DNA of 64,000 nt from Phycisphaerae bacterium (GCA_017999985.1 JAGNKU010000002.1:344720-408719); one strand, 5' to 3'; positions 25,999 to 35,661 are shown, counted from the stretch's first letter. Numbers and translations: made by a program. Notes: generated by a model from the letters alone, not told the origin.

Positions 25999-26931
25999 TC
26001 AACCGACAAGTTCCTCCGGGTCCAAAGGCGGCGTGGGTGCGGTCGAGAGCAGCGCCTGCCAGAGCCGCGTCAGGTCCGCCTGGCTGACCCCGCTCAAGAG
26101 CAAGTCATCCGTAGCGCGCGCGTTCGACAGGATTATTCTCACACTGCGCCAGCCGTGCACAACCACGCATAGCAGTCCGGGAGCGATCGGGTAGTCGTGA
26201 ATCAGTGGTGTGCGCCGCAGGAACCCGTATCTGAGCAGTTGTAGCCGCCCGGGGGCCGCCCGGAGATAGCGTGGGCGAATGGCGAAACCCCAAAACAAGA
26301 CCGCCAGCACAACGAGCACAGCGACCAGTTCTGCCCAATACCGTCCGATGACAGGTGGTATGCCACTCCGGGCAGATGCCGTCAGGCCCACCGCCAGGAG
26401 GAGGAGAAACAAGAGTGCGCCCATATTGATCTGCGTGAGCGTGCTGATTCGTGACTGACCCACGACCAGGGGTTCGAACCGAAGGTCACTCCGAGCAGGT
26501 AGATCAAACGCTCCCATGCATACGAGCGTCGCCGGGTCCGTCACGGAACTCCGCAGTGTCTTGCGAATCTCGTCGAGGCTGGGCGGCAGGTCCACGAACC
26601 ACCACCGGCTGGCAATCCAGCCGCCCGCGTGATCTCTGTCACTCTCCTCGTACTCCTCCAGCCAGCGTCGCCGACGCATGTTGAATTTGCGCCGCGCTAC
26701 CGTCTCAGCGATTGCAGCAACCACGAATAAGCTCGGGAAGCCGATCTGATAGAGCGTGTTCGCCCATGCAAACCGAAATGGCGCCGGCGCGATGAGGAGC
26801 CAGACAAACACCCAGACCGTGCACAACATGCGCACCGGCAATGGCGACACCTTCGGCGGCGGCACTCTCACGACGCGCGGCGGTGACCGCGCGCTCGTGT
26901 CCGTGCCCGCCGAAACTTCAACCCCGCTCAT
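25999..26931 (-). CDS. Hypothetical membrane protein
   Basis: A 310-residue protein with four hydrophobic segments: two near residues 35-75 ([20 protein letters not shown] and [20 protein letters not shown]) and two near 168-215 ([16 protein letters not shown] and [21 protein letters not shown]). Between the pairs is a soluble loop with [20 protein letters not shown]. No family is recognised. It begins 10 bases after the stop of sucC, so it may be the second gene of that transcript, at the place where sucD would be expected. Confidence 0.7.
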   Translation of the reverse strand: MSGVEVSAGTDTSARSPPRVVRVPPPKVSPLPVRMLCTVWVFVWLLIAPAPFRFAWANTLYQIGFPSLFVVAAIAETVARRKFNMRRRRWLEEYEESDRDHAGGWIASRWWFVDLPPSLDEIRKTLRSSVTDPATLVCMGAFDLPARSDLRFEPLVVGQSRISTLTQINMGALLFLLLLAVGLTASARSGIPPVIGRYWAELVAVLVVLAVLFWGFAIRPRYLRAAPGRLQLLRYGFLRRTPLIHDYPIAPGLLCVVVHGWRSVRIILSNARATDDLLLSGVSQADLTRLWQALLSTAPTPPLDPEELVG

Positions 26932-26941
26932 GCAGCGTGTC

Positions 26942-28102
26942 CTACACGGCCGCGCATACCTGCTTCGCCGCGCTCGTCAGGTCTGTCGCCGGCAGAAGCT
27001 GCGGCAGGTTCGCCTCTTTCAGCACCTTGCGGGCCTGCTCGACGTTCGTCCCTTCCAGCCGCACGACCACCGGCACGTTGAAGCCCACCTCGCGGCCGGC
27101 CTTCACCAGCGCCTGCGCGATCACGTCGCACTTCGCGATCCCGCCGAAGATGTTGACCAGCACCGCCTTCACCTTCGGGTCCGCGAGAATGATGCGAAAC
27201 GCCTCCACCGCCGCGTCGCACGTCACGCTGCCGCCCACATCCAGAAAGTTCGCCGGCTCGCCGCCGTGCAGCTTGATGATGTCCATCGTCGACATCGCCA
27301 GCCCGGCCCCGTTCACCAGGCAGCCGATGTTTCCGTCGAGCGCGATGTAGCTCAGGTTGTGCTCCTTGGCCCGCAGCTCCGACGGGTTCTCCTCGCTCTC
27401 GTCCGCCAACTCGGCAATGTCCGGGTGCCGGAACAGCGCCGCGTCGTCAAAGTTGAACTTCGCGTCGATCGCCATGATCTCGCCCGTCGGCGTCTGCACC
27501 AGCGGGTTGATCTCGGCCAGCGTGCAATCCTTTTCCACGAACAGCCGCGACAACTTCAGCATGATGTCCACGGCGGTCTTCGCCTGCAGCCGCTGCAGCC
27601 CAATCGACTCCGCCAGCGCCCGCGCCTGGAACGTCTGCAGGCCCAGATGCGGGTGGAACCACGCCTTCTTGATCGCATCCGGGCTGCGGGCCGCAACCTC
27701 CTCGATCTCCACGCCTCCCTCCGCGCTCGCCATGATCACCGGGCACCGCCGCGCCCGGTCAACCACCACGCCGAGGTAGTACTCCTTGGCGATATCGACC
27801 GCCGCCGCCATCAGGATCTTGCGGACCCTCACGCCCGTCGGCCCAGTCTGCACCGAGACCATCGGATTGGCGAACATCCGCGTCGCGTGCTCGGTTGCCT
27901 CGCGCGCCGAGCCGACCAGCTTCACATAGCCCGCCTTGCCACGTCCGCCCGCGTAAACCTGGGCCTTGACGACCACCGTCTCGGCCGCCAAGAGCCGGAA
28001 CGCCTTCGCGGCCTGCTCGGGGGCGTCGATGACCTGACTCGCCGGCACCGGAATCCCCGCCGCCTGCAGCAGGGCCCGCGCCTGGTACTCGTGAATCTTC
28101 AT
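26942..28102 (-). CDS. sucC: Succinate-CoA ligase (ADP-forming) beta subunit
   Basis: Beta subunit of succinyl-CoA synthetase of the citric-acid cycle, which binds nucleotide and, with SucD, makes succinate and ATP from succinyl-CoA. The 386 residues include the ATP-grasp start [65 protein letters not shown] and C-terminal [22 protein letters not shown]. The usual sucD partner is not adjacent: a membrane protein gene follows instead. Confidence 0.96.
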   Translation of the reverse strand: MKIHEYQARALLQAAGIPVPASQVIDAPEQAAKAFRLLAAETVVVKAQVYAGGRGKAGYVKLVGSAREATEHATRMFANPMVSVQTGPTGVRVRKILMAAAVDIAKEYYLGVVVDRARRCPVIMASAEGGVEIEEVAARSPDAIKKAWFHPHLGLQTFQARALAESIGLQRLQAKTAVDIMLKLSRLFVEKDCTLAEINPLVQTPTGEIMAIDAKFNFDDAALFRHPDIAELADESEENPSELRAKEHNLSYIALDGNIGCLVNGAGLAMSTMDIIKLHGGEPANFLDVGGSVTCDAAVEAFRIILADPKVKAVLVNIFGGIAKCDVIAQALVKAGREVGFNVPVVVRLEGTNVEQARKVLKEANLPQLLPATDLTSAAKQVCAAV

Positions 28103-28383
28103 AACTCAGGGGCTCCGTGAAACCCGGCAGCCGTCCCAGCGGGCCGCCGGCGAGCAGTGTATCCGGCCCGACCGGGCAGCGCCAAACGACGGACAGCCGC
28201 CACCTTACTCGGACGTAGCCGAATTGCGGAGATTTCGGTGTCAGAGTCGCCGGGCATTCGTGATAGGATGCACGGAATTACTGCGCGTTCGGGAAGTTCT
28301 AGTACCTACGCTCGACACCTCCCTGGTGGGATGGGACCGCCAGGCCGGGCGTAGGCGCAGTGACGCACAGTGCTTCCCAGTCT

Positions 28384-28388
28384 GGAGG
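28384..28388 (+). promoter_or_regulatory. Ribosome-binding site selecting a GTG start
   Basis: GGAGG six bases before the GTG at 28395. It decides the start of the glycine-rich protein, because an in-frame ATG exists far upstream at 28224 without any signal. Confidence 0.7.
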
Positions 28389-28394
28389 ACTCAC

Positions 28395-30305
28395 GTGTCG
28401 AACAAGCATTTCGGGTGCGCGGGCATACTACTCGGTGTAGCGCTGATGATTTCGACCGGCGCGACCGCCGACGTGCTGGACGTGCCAGCCGACCAGACGG
28501 TCAGGTTAACCGGCGGCAGCTACGAGTACGAGACGGTGAATATCCTCGGCACGTTGCTCTTGCAGGGCGACGTGACGATGACCGTCACCGGACCAGCACT
28601 CCCGTCCGGTAGCGTGTTCTACAACTTCGGCGAGATCCGCTGCGACCTCGTGGACGGCGCCGACGGCGTGAACGGCGTGAAGGGTGACGATGGCGCCGAC
28701 GGAGCCGATGGCCAGTACCACGTAGGCGGCAGCGGCAGCCCCGGCGAAAATGGTGGGGATGGCGCGGTCAGCACCGCCGGACAAAGCGGCCAGCGCGGGC
28801 AGGATGGCTACAACCTGACGATCATCGTGCACGGCAAGGCCACGATCGACTTTGGGGCGATCAACCTCAACGGCACCGATGGCGGCAGCGGCGGCTGGGG
28901 TCCGCCGGGCGCCAACGGCGGCCGCGGCGGCGACGGCGCGACGGGCGCCGACGAAGACGCCCAGGGGAATTACGTTTCCGGTAACGGCGGCAACGGCGGC
29001 GACGGCGGCAAAGGCGCCAACGGCGCGGACGCAGGGAGCGGCGGCCACGGCGGCAACGGCGGGAACCTCATCCTCACGGTCTACGGCGACCTCGAGCTGT
29101 ACCAGGGTGACAATGCCGGCATCTGGGTCAACGGCGGCATGGGCGGGAGCGCCGGCAGCCTCGGTGACGGCGGCGACGGCGGCTCGGCTGGCAAGGGCGG
29201 AAACGCCTGTCTTGGCCAGACCGGCGACGGTGGCAACGGCAACGCCGCCGGTATCCCGGGTCGCCCGGGAGACGGCGGCGACGGCGGTCAGGCCGGCACG
29301 GTTGAGATTCGCGTTACTGGCGATCTCGTCTCCGGGGCCAGCAACGGCGGCAGTATCAGTGCCCTCGGCGGCTCACCCGGCAGCGGCTCGTGGGCTGGCG
29401 GCGGCGGCGACGGCGGACACGGCAATTGCGCCGGCGATCGCACCGACCTCTTCATCACCTGCACCGGCACTTGGGGTACGCTGGGGTCACCGAGCACCTG
29501 CACCGATGCGAGCGCAGCCGGTGCCGCCGGGGCCCCCGGCGACGGCGGCAGTATCCTGATCCACGTCGGCGGCGAAATTCGTGCGTCCAACCCCGGCTAC
29601 GACGCCCTGCGCCTTTCCGTGGAGGGTGCGGACGCCATCGAATCGCCAGCGGCCGGCTGGCCCGGCATGCCGGGCGGTTGCAGCGGGTGCGACTATGAGC
29701 ACTGCCAGCAACAGGAACCTTTCGACGGCCATGCCGGCCCTGGTGGTCTCCCCGGCGGTGACGCCGGCACGGTGACGGTACGCGCTGTCGTTGCCATCCA
29801 AGATCCCGTCGTAGTGGATGCGCAGGGCGGCAATGGCGGCAAGGGCGGCCACGGCGGCGGCTACGCCTTCCGAAATGTCGGCGCGTACAACGTCACGGAC
29901 TACAGCCGACCCGGCCCGGGCGGCGCCGGTGGCCGCGGCGGCAAGGGCGGCACCGTCACCCTCGAAGCCCCGACGATCAACGTCGTTGATGAGGACATCG
30001 TCGTCACCGGCGGCCTGCCAGGTGAAGGCGGCGACGTTTACGTGGCCTCCTACGTCGAGCCCGCGACTCCCGGCAGCGACGGTGCGGCCGGTGATGTCGG
30101 GTCGATCACGCGCAACCTGACCACGCCGCCACCGCCGGATCCCACCGATCCCAACGAACCCACGGATCCCAACCACTCCATAGACCCGAACGACGGCAGT
30201 CCCACGAACCCGGCGGCGCCCTCACCCCTGTGCGCTACCACTGCCGTGGCACTCCCGGCGCTGCTTGGACTCGCGGTGGCGGCACTCCGTCGACGCCGGC
30301 CGTAG
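28395..30305 (+). CDS. Glycine-rich secreted repeat protein with C-terminal anchor
   Basis: A 636-residue exported protein. Signal peptide: SNKHFGCAGILLGVALMISTGATA. After an N-terminal beta-like region (VLDVPADQTVRLTGGSYEYETVNILGTL), residues about 95-340 are dominated by GG-x-GG and G-x-x-G-x-x repeats (GGNGGDGGKGANG, GGAGGRGG later on), alternating with short beta-like strands such as NLILTVYGDLELYQG and TVEIRVTGDLVS. The layout recalls PE_PGRS and collagen-like surface proteins. A Pro/Asp/Asn spacer and a hydrophobic segment ending in RRRRP form a probable C-terminal sorting or anchor signal. A GTG start with GGAGG in front is used. Likely role is an extracellular or surface structure; calcium binding by GGxGxD-like turns is possible. 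Confidence 0.85.
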   Translation: MSNKHFGCAGILLGVALMISTGATADVLDVPADQTVRLTGGSYEYETVNILGTLLLQGDVTMTVTGPALPSGSVFYNFGEIRCDLVDGADGVNGVKGDDGADGADGQYHVGGSGSPGENGGDGAVSTAGQSGQRGQDGYNLTIIVHGKATIDFGAINLNGTDGGSGGWGPPGANGGRGGDGATGADEDAQGNYVSGNGGNGGDGGKGANGADAGSGGHGGNGGNLILTVYGDLELYQGDNAGIWVNGGMGGSAGSLGDGGDGGSAGKGGNACLGQTGDGGNGNAAGIPGRPGDGGDGGQAGTVEIRVTGDLVSGASNGGSISALGGSPGSGSWAGGGGDGGHGNCAGDRTDLFITCTGTWGTLGSPSTCTDASAAGAAGAPGDGGSILIHVGGEIRASNPGYDALRLSVEGADAIESPAAGWPGMPGGCSGCDYEHCQQQEPFDGHAGPGGLPGGDAGTVTVRAVVAIQDPVVVDAQGGNGGKGGHGGGYAFRNVGAYNVTDYSRPGPGGAGGRGGKGGTVTLEAPTINVVDEDIVVTGGLPGEGGDVYVASYVEPATPGSDGAAGDVGSITRNLTTPPPPDPTDPNEPTDPNHSIDPNDGSPTNPAAPSPLCATTAVALPALLGLAVAALRRRRP

Positions 30306-30443
30306 CTGGGTTACGCAACGACTTGACACTCGGATGGCCTGCTCTGCTGGCGGAACCGACCCTGCCGGCGATAATGCGTGTGTCGACGCCTGGCTCATCT
30401 GCCGAGCAGGGCGCTGGCAGCATGCGTTACACCGGCAACCAGG

Positions 30444-32186
30444 ATGCTGCGCGAAGTCATCGACACCGCCTCGCTGGAGGATTTCGTCTACGGGCTGGCC
30501 CGCGCCGCCCGGCTGCGCGTGTGCGTCTATGACCGGCACGGCGAATTGGTTGTCGCGTCACCCGCCGACAACGACTTCGCGCTGCTCACGCGGCATGTTC
30601 TGCAGCGCCTGCCCGCGAATATGCCGCTGACGCCCGTGCCGGCCCACGACCCACCGGGGGCCGTCGCATTCGTCGAAAGCCAGGCCATCTGGTACGTCGT
30701 CGCCCCCGTCTATGCCGACGACCGCCAGGCCGGCTTCGTAGCCATCGGCGAATTCCGCGCGCAGCCCCCGTCACCGGAGCACTGGCCGCTGCCGCCGGGC
30801 ACCCACGGGCTCGACCGCACCATACTCCAGCGCGCCTGGGAGAAGCTGCCCGAGCTGGATCGCCGCGGGCATGCCCTGGCGGTCGTGACCGCCCGCTGGG
30901 GCGCGCGGCAGCTCGCGCAGTGGGGTCGCCGCGAGGCGCGTCTGATGACTGCCACCGAGCAGGTCGCCCTCGTCGGCGACATCGCCGACCTGCTCACCGG
31001 CGAGCAGGACCTGCAGAAGGTCCTCAATCGAATCGTCGCGGACACCGCCCGCGTCATGCAGTGCCCCGCCAGCAGCATGCGCCTGTACGACCCGCAGACC
31101 AACGAGCTGCGCATCACGGCGGTCTACAACCTGCCGGCCGATTACGTCGGCAAGGGGGCCGTCCGGCGCACATCCAGCGCCGTGGATGACGAGGCCCTGC
31201 GCGGCGGCTGCGTCTACATCGAGGACGCCCGCGAAGACCCGCGCGTCCAGTATCCCGACGACTTTCGCCGCCAGGGCATCGTCAGCATGCTCACCGCGGG
31301 CATGATCTATCGCGGCCAGCCCGTGGGCGTCATTCGCGTGTACACGCGCCAGCGCCGCCGCTTCCGCAAGGCGCAGCGTGACCTGCTGCGCGCCGTGGCC
31401 TACCAGGCCGCCACCGCCATCGTTCACGCCCAACTGGTCACTGAACGGCTGCGCAACGCCGAGACGCAACGCCAGCTCGCCTTGGCCGGCGCCCTGCAGG
31501 AGCGCATGATCCGCATCCCGCCGCCGCGCCACCCGCGCGTCGAGACCGCGCTGGCCTTTCACTCCACCTTCGCGCTGGCCGGCGACTTCTGCGACTTCTT
31601 CACGCTGTGCGATGACCGCCTGGTCGCGGTCGTCGGCGACGTGGCGGGCAAAGGCATCCCCGCATCACTGCTGATGTCTTACGTGCGGGGCGCCCTGCGG
31701 GCGGCGGCCGACGGTTGCCTGAGCCCCGGGCAGTTGCTCACGCAGCTCAACCGTCACTTGTATCGCGAAACGCTGGCGCGCGAATTCGTCACGTTGCTGA
31801 TGGTCGCCATTGATGCCCCGGCCCGGACGCTGACCTACGCGAACGCCGGTCACGAGCCGCTGCTGCTGCTGCGCGACGGCGAGGTCACGGCCAGCGAGGA
31901 AGCCGACCTCGTCCTGGGCATCGCGCCCGACGAGGTCTACCACGAGCACACGCTGGCCCTCCGACCGAATGACCTGCTCCTGCTCTATACCGACGGCGCG
32001 AACGAAGCCCGCAACTTCGCGGACGAGGAGTTCAGCCGCGCCCGCCTGTGGGAATCGCTGCGCACCTACGGCGGTCTCGCCCCACAGCAAGTGCTGAACA
32101 ACATCGTCTGGGATATCCGCAGATTCGTCGGCCTGGCGGAGCAATCCGACGACCTCACGCTGGTCGCGCTGCGCATCCGCCAGTGA
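30444..32186 (+). CDS. GAF-domain PP2C-type (SpoIIE/RsbU) phosphatase
   Basis: A 580-residue signalling phosphatase that would dephosphorylate an anti-sigma antagonist or similar Ser/Thr-phosphoprotein. N-terminal 170 residues form a sensory domain (SLEDFVYGLARAARLRVCVYDRHGELVV), followed by a GAF domain (about 195-345: DLLTGEQDLQKVLNRIVADTARVMQ to VAYQAATAIVHAQ), a coiled linker and the SpoIIE-type PP2C domain with metal-binding motifs GDFCDFF, GDVAGKGIPASLLMSYVRG and YTDGANEARN. The start at 30444 is a choice; an in-frame ATG at 30378 is possible and neither has a clear ribosome-binding site. No anti-sigma factor gene or STAS gene is adjacent, so the partner is encoded elsewhere. Confidence 0.92.
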   Translation: MLREVIDTASLEDFVYGLARAARLRVCVYDRHGELVVASPADNDFALLTRHVLQRLPANMPLTPVPAHDPPGAVAFVESQAIWYVVAPVYADDRQAGFVAIGEFRAQPPSPEHWPLPPGTHGLDRTILQRAWEKLPELDRRGHALAVVTARWGARQLAQWGRREARLMTATEQVALVGDIADLLTGEQDLQKVLNRIVADTARVMQCPASSMRLYDPQTNELRITAVYNLPADYVGKGAVRRTSSAVDDEALRGGCVYIEDAREDPRVQYPDDFRRQGIVSMLTAGMIYRGQPVGVIRVYTRQRRRFRKAQRDLLRAVAYQAATAIVHAQLVTERLRNAETQRQLALAGALQERMIRIPPPRHPRVETALAFHSTFALAGDFCDFFTLCDDRLVAVVGDVAGKGIPASLLMSYVRGALRAAADGCLSPGQLLTQLNRHLYRETLAREFVTLLMVAIDAPARTLTYANAGHEPLLLLRDGEVTASEEADLVLGIAPDEVYHEHTLALRPNDLLLLYTDGANEARNFADEEFSRARLWESLRTYGGLAPQQVLNNIVWDIRRFVGLAEQSDDLTLVALRIRQ

Positions 32187-32195
32187 CGTCGGCCC

Positions 32196-32229
32196 CCCTG
32201 CTCCTCCCCCTCTCTCGAGGAGAGCAGGG
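32196..32229. terminator. Hairpin between convergent genes
   Basis: CCCTGCTC (32196-32203) pairs with GAGCAGGG (32222-32229), with a further CTCTC/GAGAG pairing possible inside. It sits between the stops of two convergent genes and could act as a two-way terminator, but has no T-run. Confidence 0.35.
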
Positions 32230-32250
32230 CGAGGATACCATCGCTGTGCC

Positions 32251-33132
32251 TTAGCGCGCGTCCACCGTCACCGACCCGTTCGACGTCTCTGCCACCAGCT
32301 TCCCGCCACCCCCGTTCACCACGCCGCTGAACCGCGTCCGAGTGGCTTGAATCGACTGCATCACGGCCTTGGGCAGATCCACCGACACGCGCCCGTTGCT
32401 GGTCTCGCACCGCATGTCTGCCGCGAGTGTCTGCGGCACGGAGGCGTGAATATTGCCGTTGCTCGTGATTAGCTCGATCTGGGCCGCCTCGGCGGTGGCC
32501 GCGACCAGCCGAATGCCGCCATTCGACGTGCGCGCCACACACCGGCCGCTGACGTCCAGTGCTTCAATGCCCCCGTTGGAGGAACGCGCCTGCACGGCAC
32601 CGGCGACACGCCGCGCCACGATGCCGCCGTTGGACGTGCGGGCATCCAGCGTGCCCTGCACGTCGTCGGCCTGCACGCCGCCGTTCGACGTCTCCAGCGA
32701 CACATCACCCGTCAACCCCGCCACGCGGATCGCGCCGTTGCTCGTCCTGATACGCGCGGCGCACGCCTGCGGCACCTCGATGGTCACGCACGCGCCGACG
32801 TTGCGGCCGGCCAGTTCCTCCGGGTAGCGCAACTCGACCAGGAACGTATCCGCGTTCTGTGGATCGCGCCCCGTGAAGACCTCCATCTGGCCCAGGTGCT
32901 CCTCCGCCTGGGCGAAGGTGTCGCCGCATACCTGCTTGCGGATCTTCAACTGGATCTGGTCCACCGGCGCCGAACGCAGCTCGACCGCCCCGTTGCGCAC
33001 CTGCACCGCCACCTGCCGGTACTCCTCCCACGGTAGTGTGAGCGTGAGATCACGCGTCGCCCGCACCGCGTTCGTGCAGCCCGCCGCCCAAGCCGCCACC
33101 ACCAGCAACACGACCGCCGCAGCCCGTTTCAT
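32251..33132 (-). CDS. DUF4097-type lipoprotein with TSNG beta-helix repeats
   Basis: A 293-residue lipoprotein (signal peptide MKRAAAVVLLVVAAWAAGC, lipobox AAGC). The mature region has eight repeats centred on T/S-S-N-G (RTSNGAI, ETSNGGV, RTSNGGI, ETSNGRV and so on) spaced by about 15-25 residues, which fit the strands and turns of a right-handed beta-solenoid. This is the pattern of the DUF4097/putative adhesin family, of unknown function. It follows rplL on the same strand but only after a strong terminator, so it has its own promoter. Confidence 0.85.
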   Translation of the reverse strand: MKRAAAVVLLVVAAWAAGCTNAVRATRDLTLTLPWEEYRQVAVQVRNGAVELRSAPVDQIQLKIRKQVCGDTFAQAEEHLGQMEVFTGRDPQNADTFLVELRYPEELAGRNVGACVTIEVPQACAARIRTSNGAIRVAGLTGDVSLETSNGGVQADDVQGTLDARTSNGGIVARRVAGAVQARSSNGGIEALDVSGRCVARTSNGGIRLVAATAEAAQIELITSNGNIHASVPQTLAADMRCETSNGRVSVDLPKAVMQSIQATRTRFSGVVNGGGGKLVAETSNGSVTVDAR

Positions 33133-33243
33133 GTTTCACTCCTGCAACACACCCGAACAGTACCCTGTGGACGTGGCGCACCGCGACGCCGCGACCCCCA
33201 TCAACGTATTCGACCGTCGGAGAACGCCCTTCGTTAGCCAACG

Positions 33244-33274
33244 AAAAAAACGAGCCCGGCCCCAGGCCGGGCTC
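33244..33274 (-). terminator. Intrinsic terminator after rplL
   Basis: A perfect 10-bp stem, GAGCCCGGCC (33252-33261) with GGCCGGGCTC (33265-33274), has a three-base loop. On the minus strand it is followed by a run of seven T residues (33244-33250). It lies 40 bases after the rplL stop and ends the ribosomal-protein transcript before rpoB could be reached. Confidence 0.92.
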
Positions 33275-33314
33275 GCCCACGGATATGGTCTCAGGCTGGA
33301 AAGGCCGGGCGCGG

Positions 33315-33737
33315 TTACTGAATCTCGACCGTCGCGCCGGCGTCCTCCAGCTCCTTCTTCCACTTCGCTGCGTCGTCCTTGCTGACACCCTCGAGCAGGG
33401 TCTTCGGCGCCTCATCGACCAGCGCCTTCGCTTCCTTCAGACCCAGATCGCTGCGCGCCGCCCGCACCACCTTGATCACGGCGAGCTTCTTGTCGCCCGA
33501 GCTCTTGATCACGACGTTGAACTCGGTCTTCTCTTCGGCCGCCGGCGCGCCACCCGCCGCGCCACCGGCACCCGGCATGGCCGCCATCATGACCGCGCCG
33601 CCCGCCGCCGGCTCGATCCCGTAGGCCGACTTTAGATAGTCCGCCAGTTCCTTCGCCTGCATCAGCGTCAGGGCGGCGATCTTGTCGCCCAGGTCTTTCG
33701 TCGCTGCGCTGAATTCCTTGGCCGGTGCTTCCGCCAT
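33315..33737 (-). CDS. rplL: 50S ribosomal protein L7/L12
   Basis: The acidic stalk protein that recruits translation GTPases. The 140-residue product has the N-terminal dimerisation helices ([26 protein letters not shown]), an Ala/Gly/Met-rich hinge (about 44-68) that is longer than usual, and the conserved C-terminal domain ([23 protein letters not shown] to [22 protein letters not shown]). The ATG at 33737 matches the family. It is separated from rplJ by 154 bases and is the last gene of the block. Confidence 0.97.
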   Translation of the reverse strand: MAEAPAKEFSAATKDLGDKIAALTLMQAKELADYLKSAYGIEPAAGGAVMMAAMPGAGGAAGGAPAAEEKTEFNVVIKSSGDKKLAVIKVVRAARSDLGLKEAKALVDEAPKTLLEGVSKDDAAKWKKELEDAGATVEIQ

Positions 33738-33891
33738 GGTATCACACTCCGTCAGAAACGTCCTGGATCGCCCCGATAGCTGAGACCCCGCCGGCCTCAT
33801 TTAATCCGCGTCGCGGAGCAGTCGGGTCGCATCCGTGATTCGCTATTGCGCCCCACGCGGGCCGCCCAAGGGCGTGCCCAGGCTGGCGCTG

Positions 33892-34452
33892 TCAGTTGGC
33901 TTCGGCCGCCGCCACGGCGGCGCCGGTATCGTTCTTCTCCAATTTCTCGATCAGCGCCTTCAGGCAGCCGGCCAGGTTGCGGCCCGGCGCCAGCGCCGCG
34001 CCGATCAGGTTGCCGGCCGGCGACAGCATGATGCTGACGATCCGACCCTGCAGGTCGCGCTTGCTGGGCATCTTGGACAGGTCTTTGACGGCGACCTCAT
34101 CCAGGTACTCACCTTCCAGCACCGCCCCGCGCAGGCGCAGGTTCTTCGCCAGCTTCGGCAGCCACTCGTCGAGCCGCTTCGCCACGTCGATCGCCGATTC
34201 TCCACCGGTCACCAGTGCCACCGGCCCGGTCGCCGCCGCCGCGAGGCTCGCCAGCGGGCCCTGCGCACACGCGCGTTTGAAGAGCGCCGTCTTTACGACC
34301 TCCAGGCGCATCTGGTGGGCATGCAGGTCGCGGCGGAAATCATTGGTCGTAATGCCGTCGGCGCCGAGCAGCTCAACCCACACGGCGTTGCTTTGCTCCG
34401 CGTAGCGTGACGACAACTCGCGGGTGATCATTTCCTTGACTGGCTTGCTCAT
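33892..34452 (-). CDS. rplJ: 50S ribosomal protein L10
   Basis: Stalk-base protein that binds 23S rRNA and carries the L7/L12 dimers. The 186 residues include MSKPVKEMITRELSSRY, the central DFRRDLHAHQMRLEVVKTALFKRA and the C-terminal helix for L7/L12 binding (GRNLAGCLKALIEKLEKND). It starts six bases after the rplA stop, so the usual long L10 leader used for autoregulation between rplA and rplJ is absent here. Confidence 0.96.
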   Translation of the reverse strand: MSKPVKEMITRELSSRYAEQSNAVWVELLGADGITTNDFRRDLHAHQMRLEVVKTALFKRACAQGPLASLAAAATGPVALVTGGESAIDVAKRLDEWLPKLAKNLRLRGAVLEGEYLDEVAVKDLSKMPSKRDLQGRIVSIMLSPAGNLIGAALAPGRNLAGCLKALIEKLEKNDTGAAVAAAEAN

Positions 34453-34458
34453 GCCCTG

Positions 34459-35154
34459 TTACTCCGTCGCACCCGTCGCGATGTCCAGATGCACCGCCGG
34501 CGTCATGGTCCCGCTGATGCAGACCTTCTTCATGTACTGTCCCTTGGCCGTCGCCGGCTTCAGCCGCCGGATGTGGTCAAGGAACGCCGCGATATTGGCC
34601 TTCAGGTCTTCCTCGGAGAAACTCAGTTTGCCGACGACGGCATGGATGTTGCCGCCGGCGTCGTTGCGGAACTCGACCTTGCCGGCCGAATATTCCTTGA
34701 CGGCGGTGACGATGTCCTGGGCCACGGTGCCGCTCTTGGGCGACGGCATCTTGCCCTGCGGGCCGAGCACGCGGCCCAGCTTGCCGACTTTGCCCATCAA
34801 CGATGGATGCGCGACGGCGACGTCGAAGTCGGTCCAGCCCTTCGCCACCTTGTCCACCAGCTCGTCGGCCCCGGCCTCGATCGCGCCCGCCGCCTTGGCC
34901 GCCTCGACATCCGCCTCGCCGCAGAAGGCGATCACCTTCTTGCTGGCGCCGATGCCCTTCGGCAGGCTGATCGAACCGCGCAGCATCTGGTCGGCCTGCC
35001 GGGCATCGATGCCCAGGTGGCAAACCAGGTCCACGGTCTGATCGAACTTGGCCTTCGAGAAGCTCTTGAGTCGCTTGACGCCTTCGTCGAGCGACACGAG
35101 CTGCGAGGTGGTCTTTTCGGCGTCTTTCTTGTAACGCTTGCTGCGAAATCGCAT
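34459..35154 (-). CDS. rplA: 50S ribosomal protein L1
   Basis: Forms the L1 stalk next to the E site and in many bacteria represses its own operon. The 231-residue sequence starts MRFRSKRYKKDAEKT at the ATG at 35154; the frame extends upstream but lacks conservation. Signatures include KFDQTVDLVCHLGIDARQAD, VAHPSLMGKVGKLGRVLGPQGKMPSPKSGTV and the C-terminal GQYMKKVCISGTMTPAVHLD. Follows rplK by 57 bases. Confidence 0.96.
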   Translation of the reverse strand: MRFRSKRYKKDAEKTTSQLVSLDEGVKRLKSFSKAKFDQTVDLVCHLGIDARQADQMLRGSISLPKGIGASKKVIAFCGEADVEAAKAAGAIEAGADELVDKVAKGWTDFDVAVAHPSLMGKVGKLGRVLGPQGKMPSPKSGTVAQDIVTAVKEYSAGKVEFRNDAGGNIHAVVGKLSFSEEDLKANIAAFLDHIRRLKPATAKGQYMKKVCISGTMTPAVHLDIATGATE

Positions 35155-35211
35155 CGCAAAGCTCCCACTAAACAACCCGGCCCGTGGTGCGGCCATTCAA
35201 TTGTCAAATGC

Positions 35212-35661
35212 TCAGTCGACGATCTCGATCCCCATCGACCGCGCCGTACCCGCCACGATCTTCGCCGCGGCGTCCGCGTCGAACGCATTGAGGTCCTTGG
35301 CCTTCGTCGTCGCGATCTTGCGCACGTCCTCGCTCGTCACCCGACCCACCTTCGTGCGGTTCGGCTCGCCCGAGCCCTTCTCCACGATCGCCTGCGTGGC
35401 GTCCAGCGGCTTCGCCGCTTTCAGCAACAGCACCGCAGCCGGCGGGCTCTTCACGATGAAGTCGAAGCTCTTGTCCTTGTAAACGGTGATCTCGACCGGG
35501 CAGGTCATCCCGTCCATCTGCCGCGTGCGCTCGTTGAACTGCTGCACGAACTGCCCGATGTTCACGCCGTGCTGGCCGAGCGCCGGCCCCACCGGCGGTG
35601 CCGGCGTCGCCTTGCCGCCCGGGGCCTGCAACTTGATCTTCGCGATGACCGCCTTCGCCAT
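35212..35661 (-). CDS. rplK: 50S ribosomal protein L11
   Basis: GTPase-centre protein. The 149 residues include [26 protein letters not shown], where the Pro-rich linker helix starts, and C-terminal RNA-binding sequence [33 protein letters not shown] at 35661. Downstream of nusG after 143 bases. Confidence 0.97.
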   Translation of the reverse strand: MAKAVIAKIKLQAPGGKATPAPPVGPALGQHGVNIGQFVQQFNERTRQMDGMTCPVEITVYKDKSFDFIVKSPPAAVLLLKAAKPLDATQAIVEKGSGEPNRTKVGRVTSEDVRKIATTKAKDLNAFDADAAAKIVAGTARSMGIEIVD

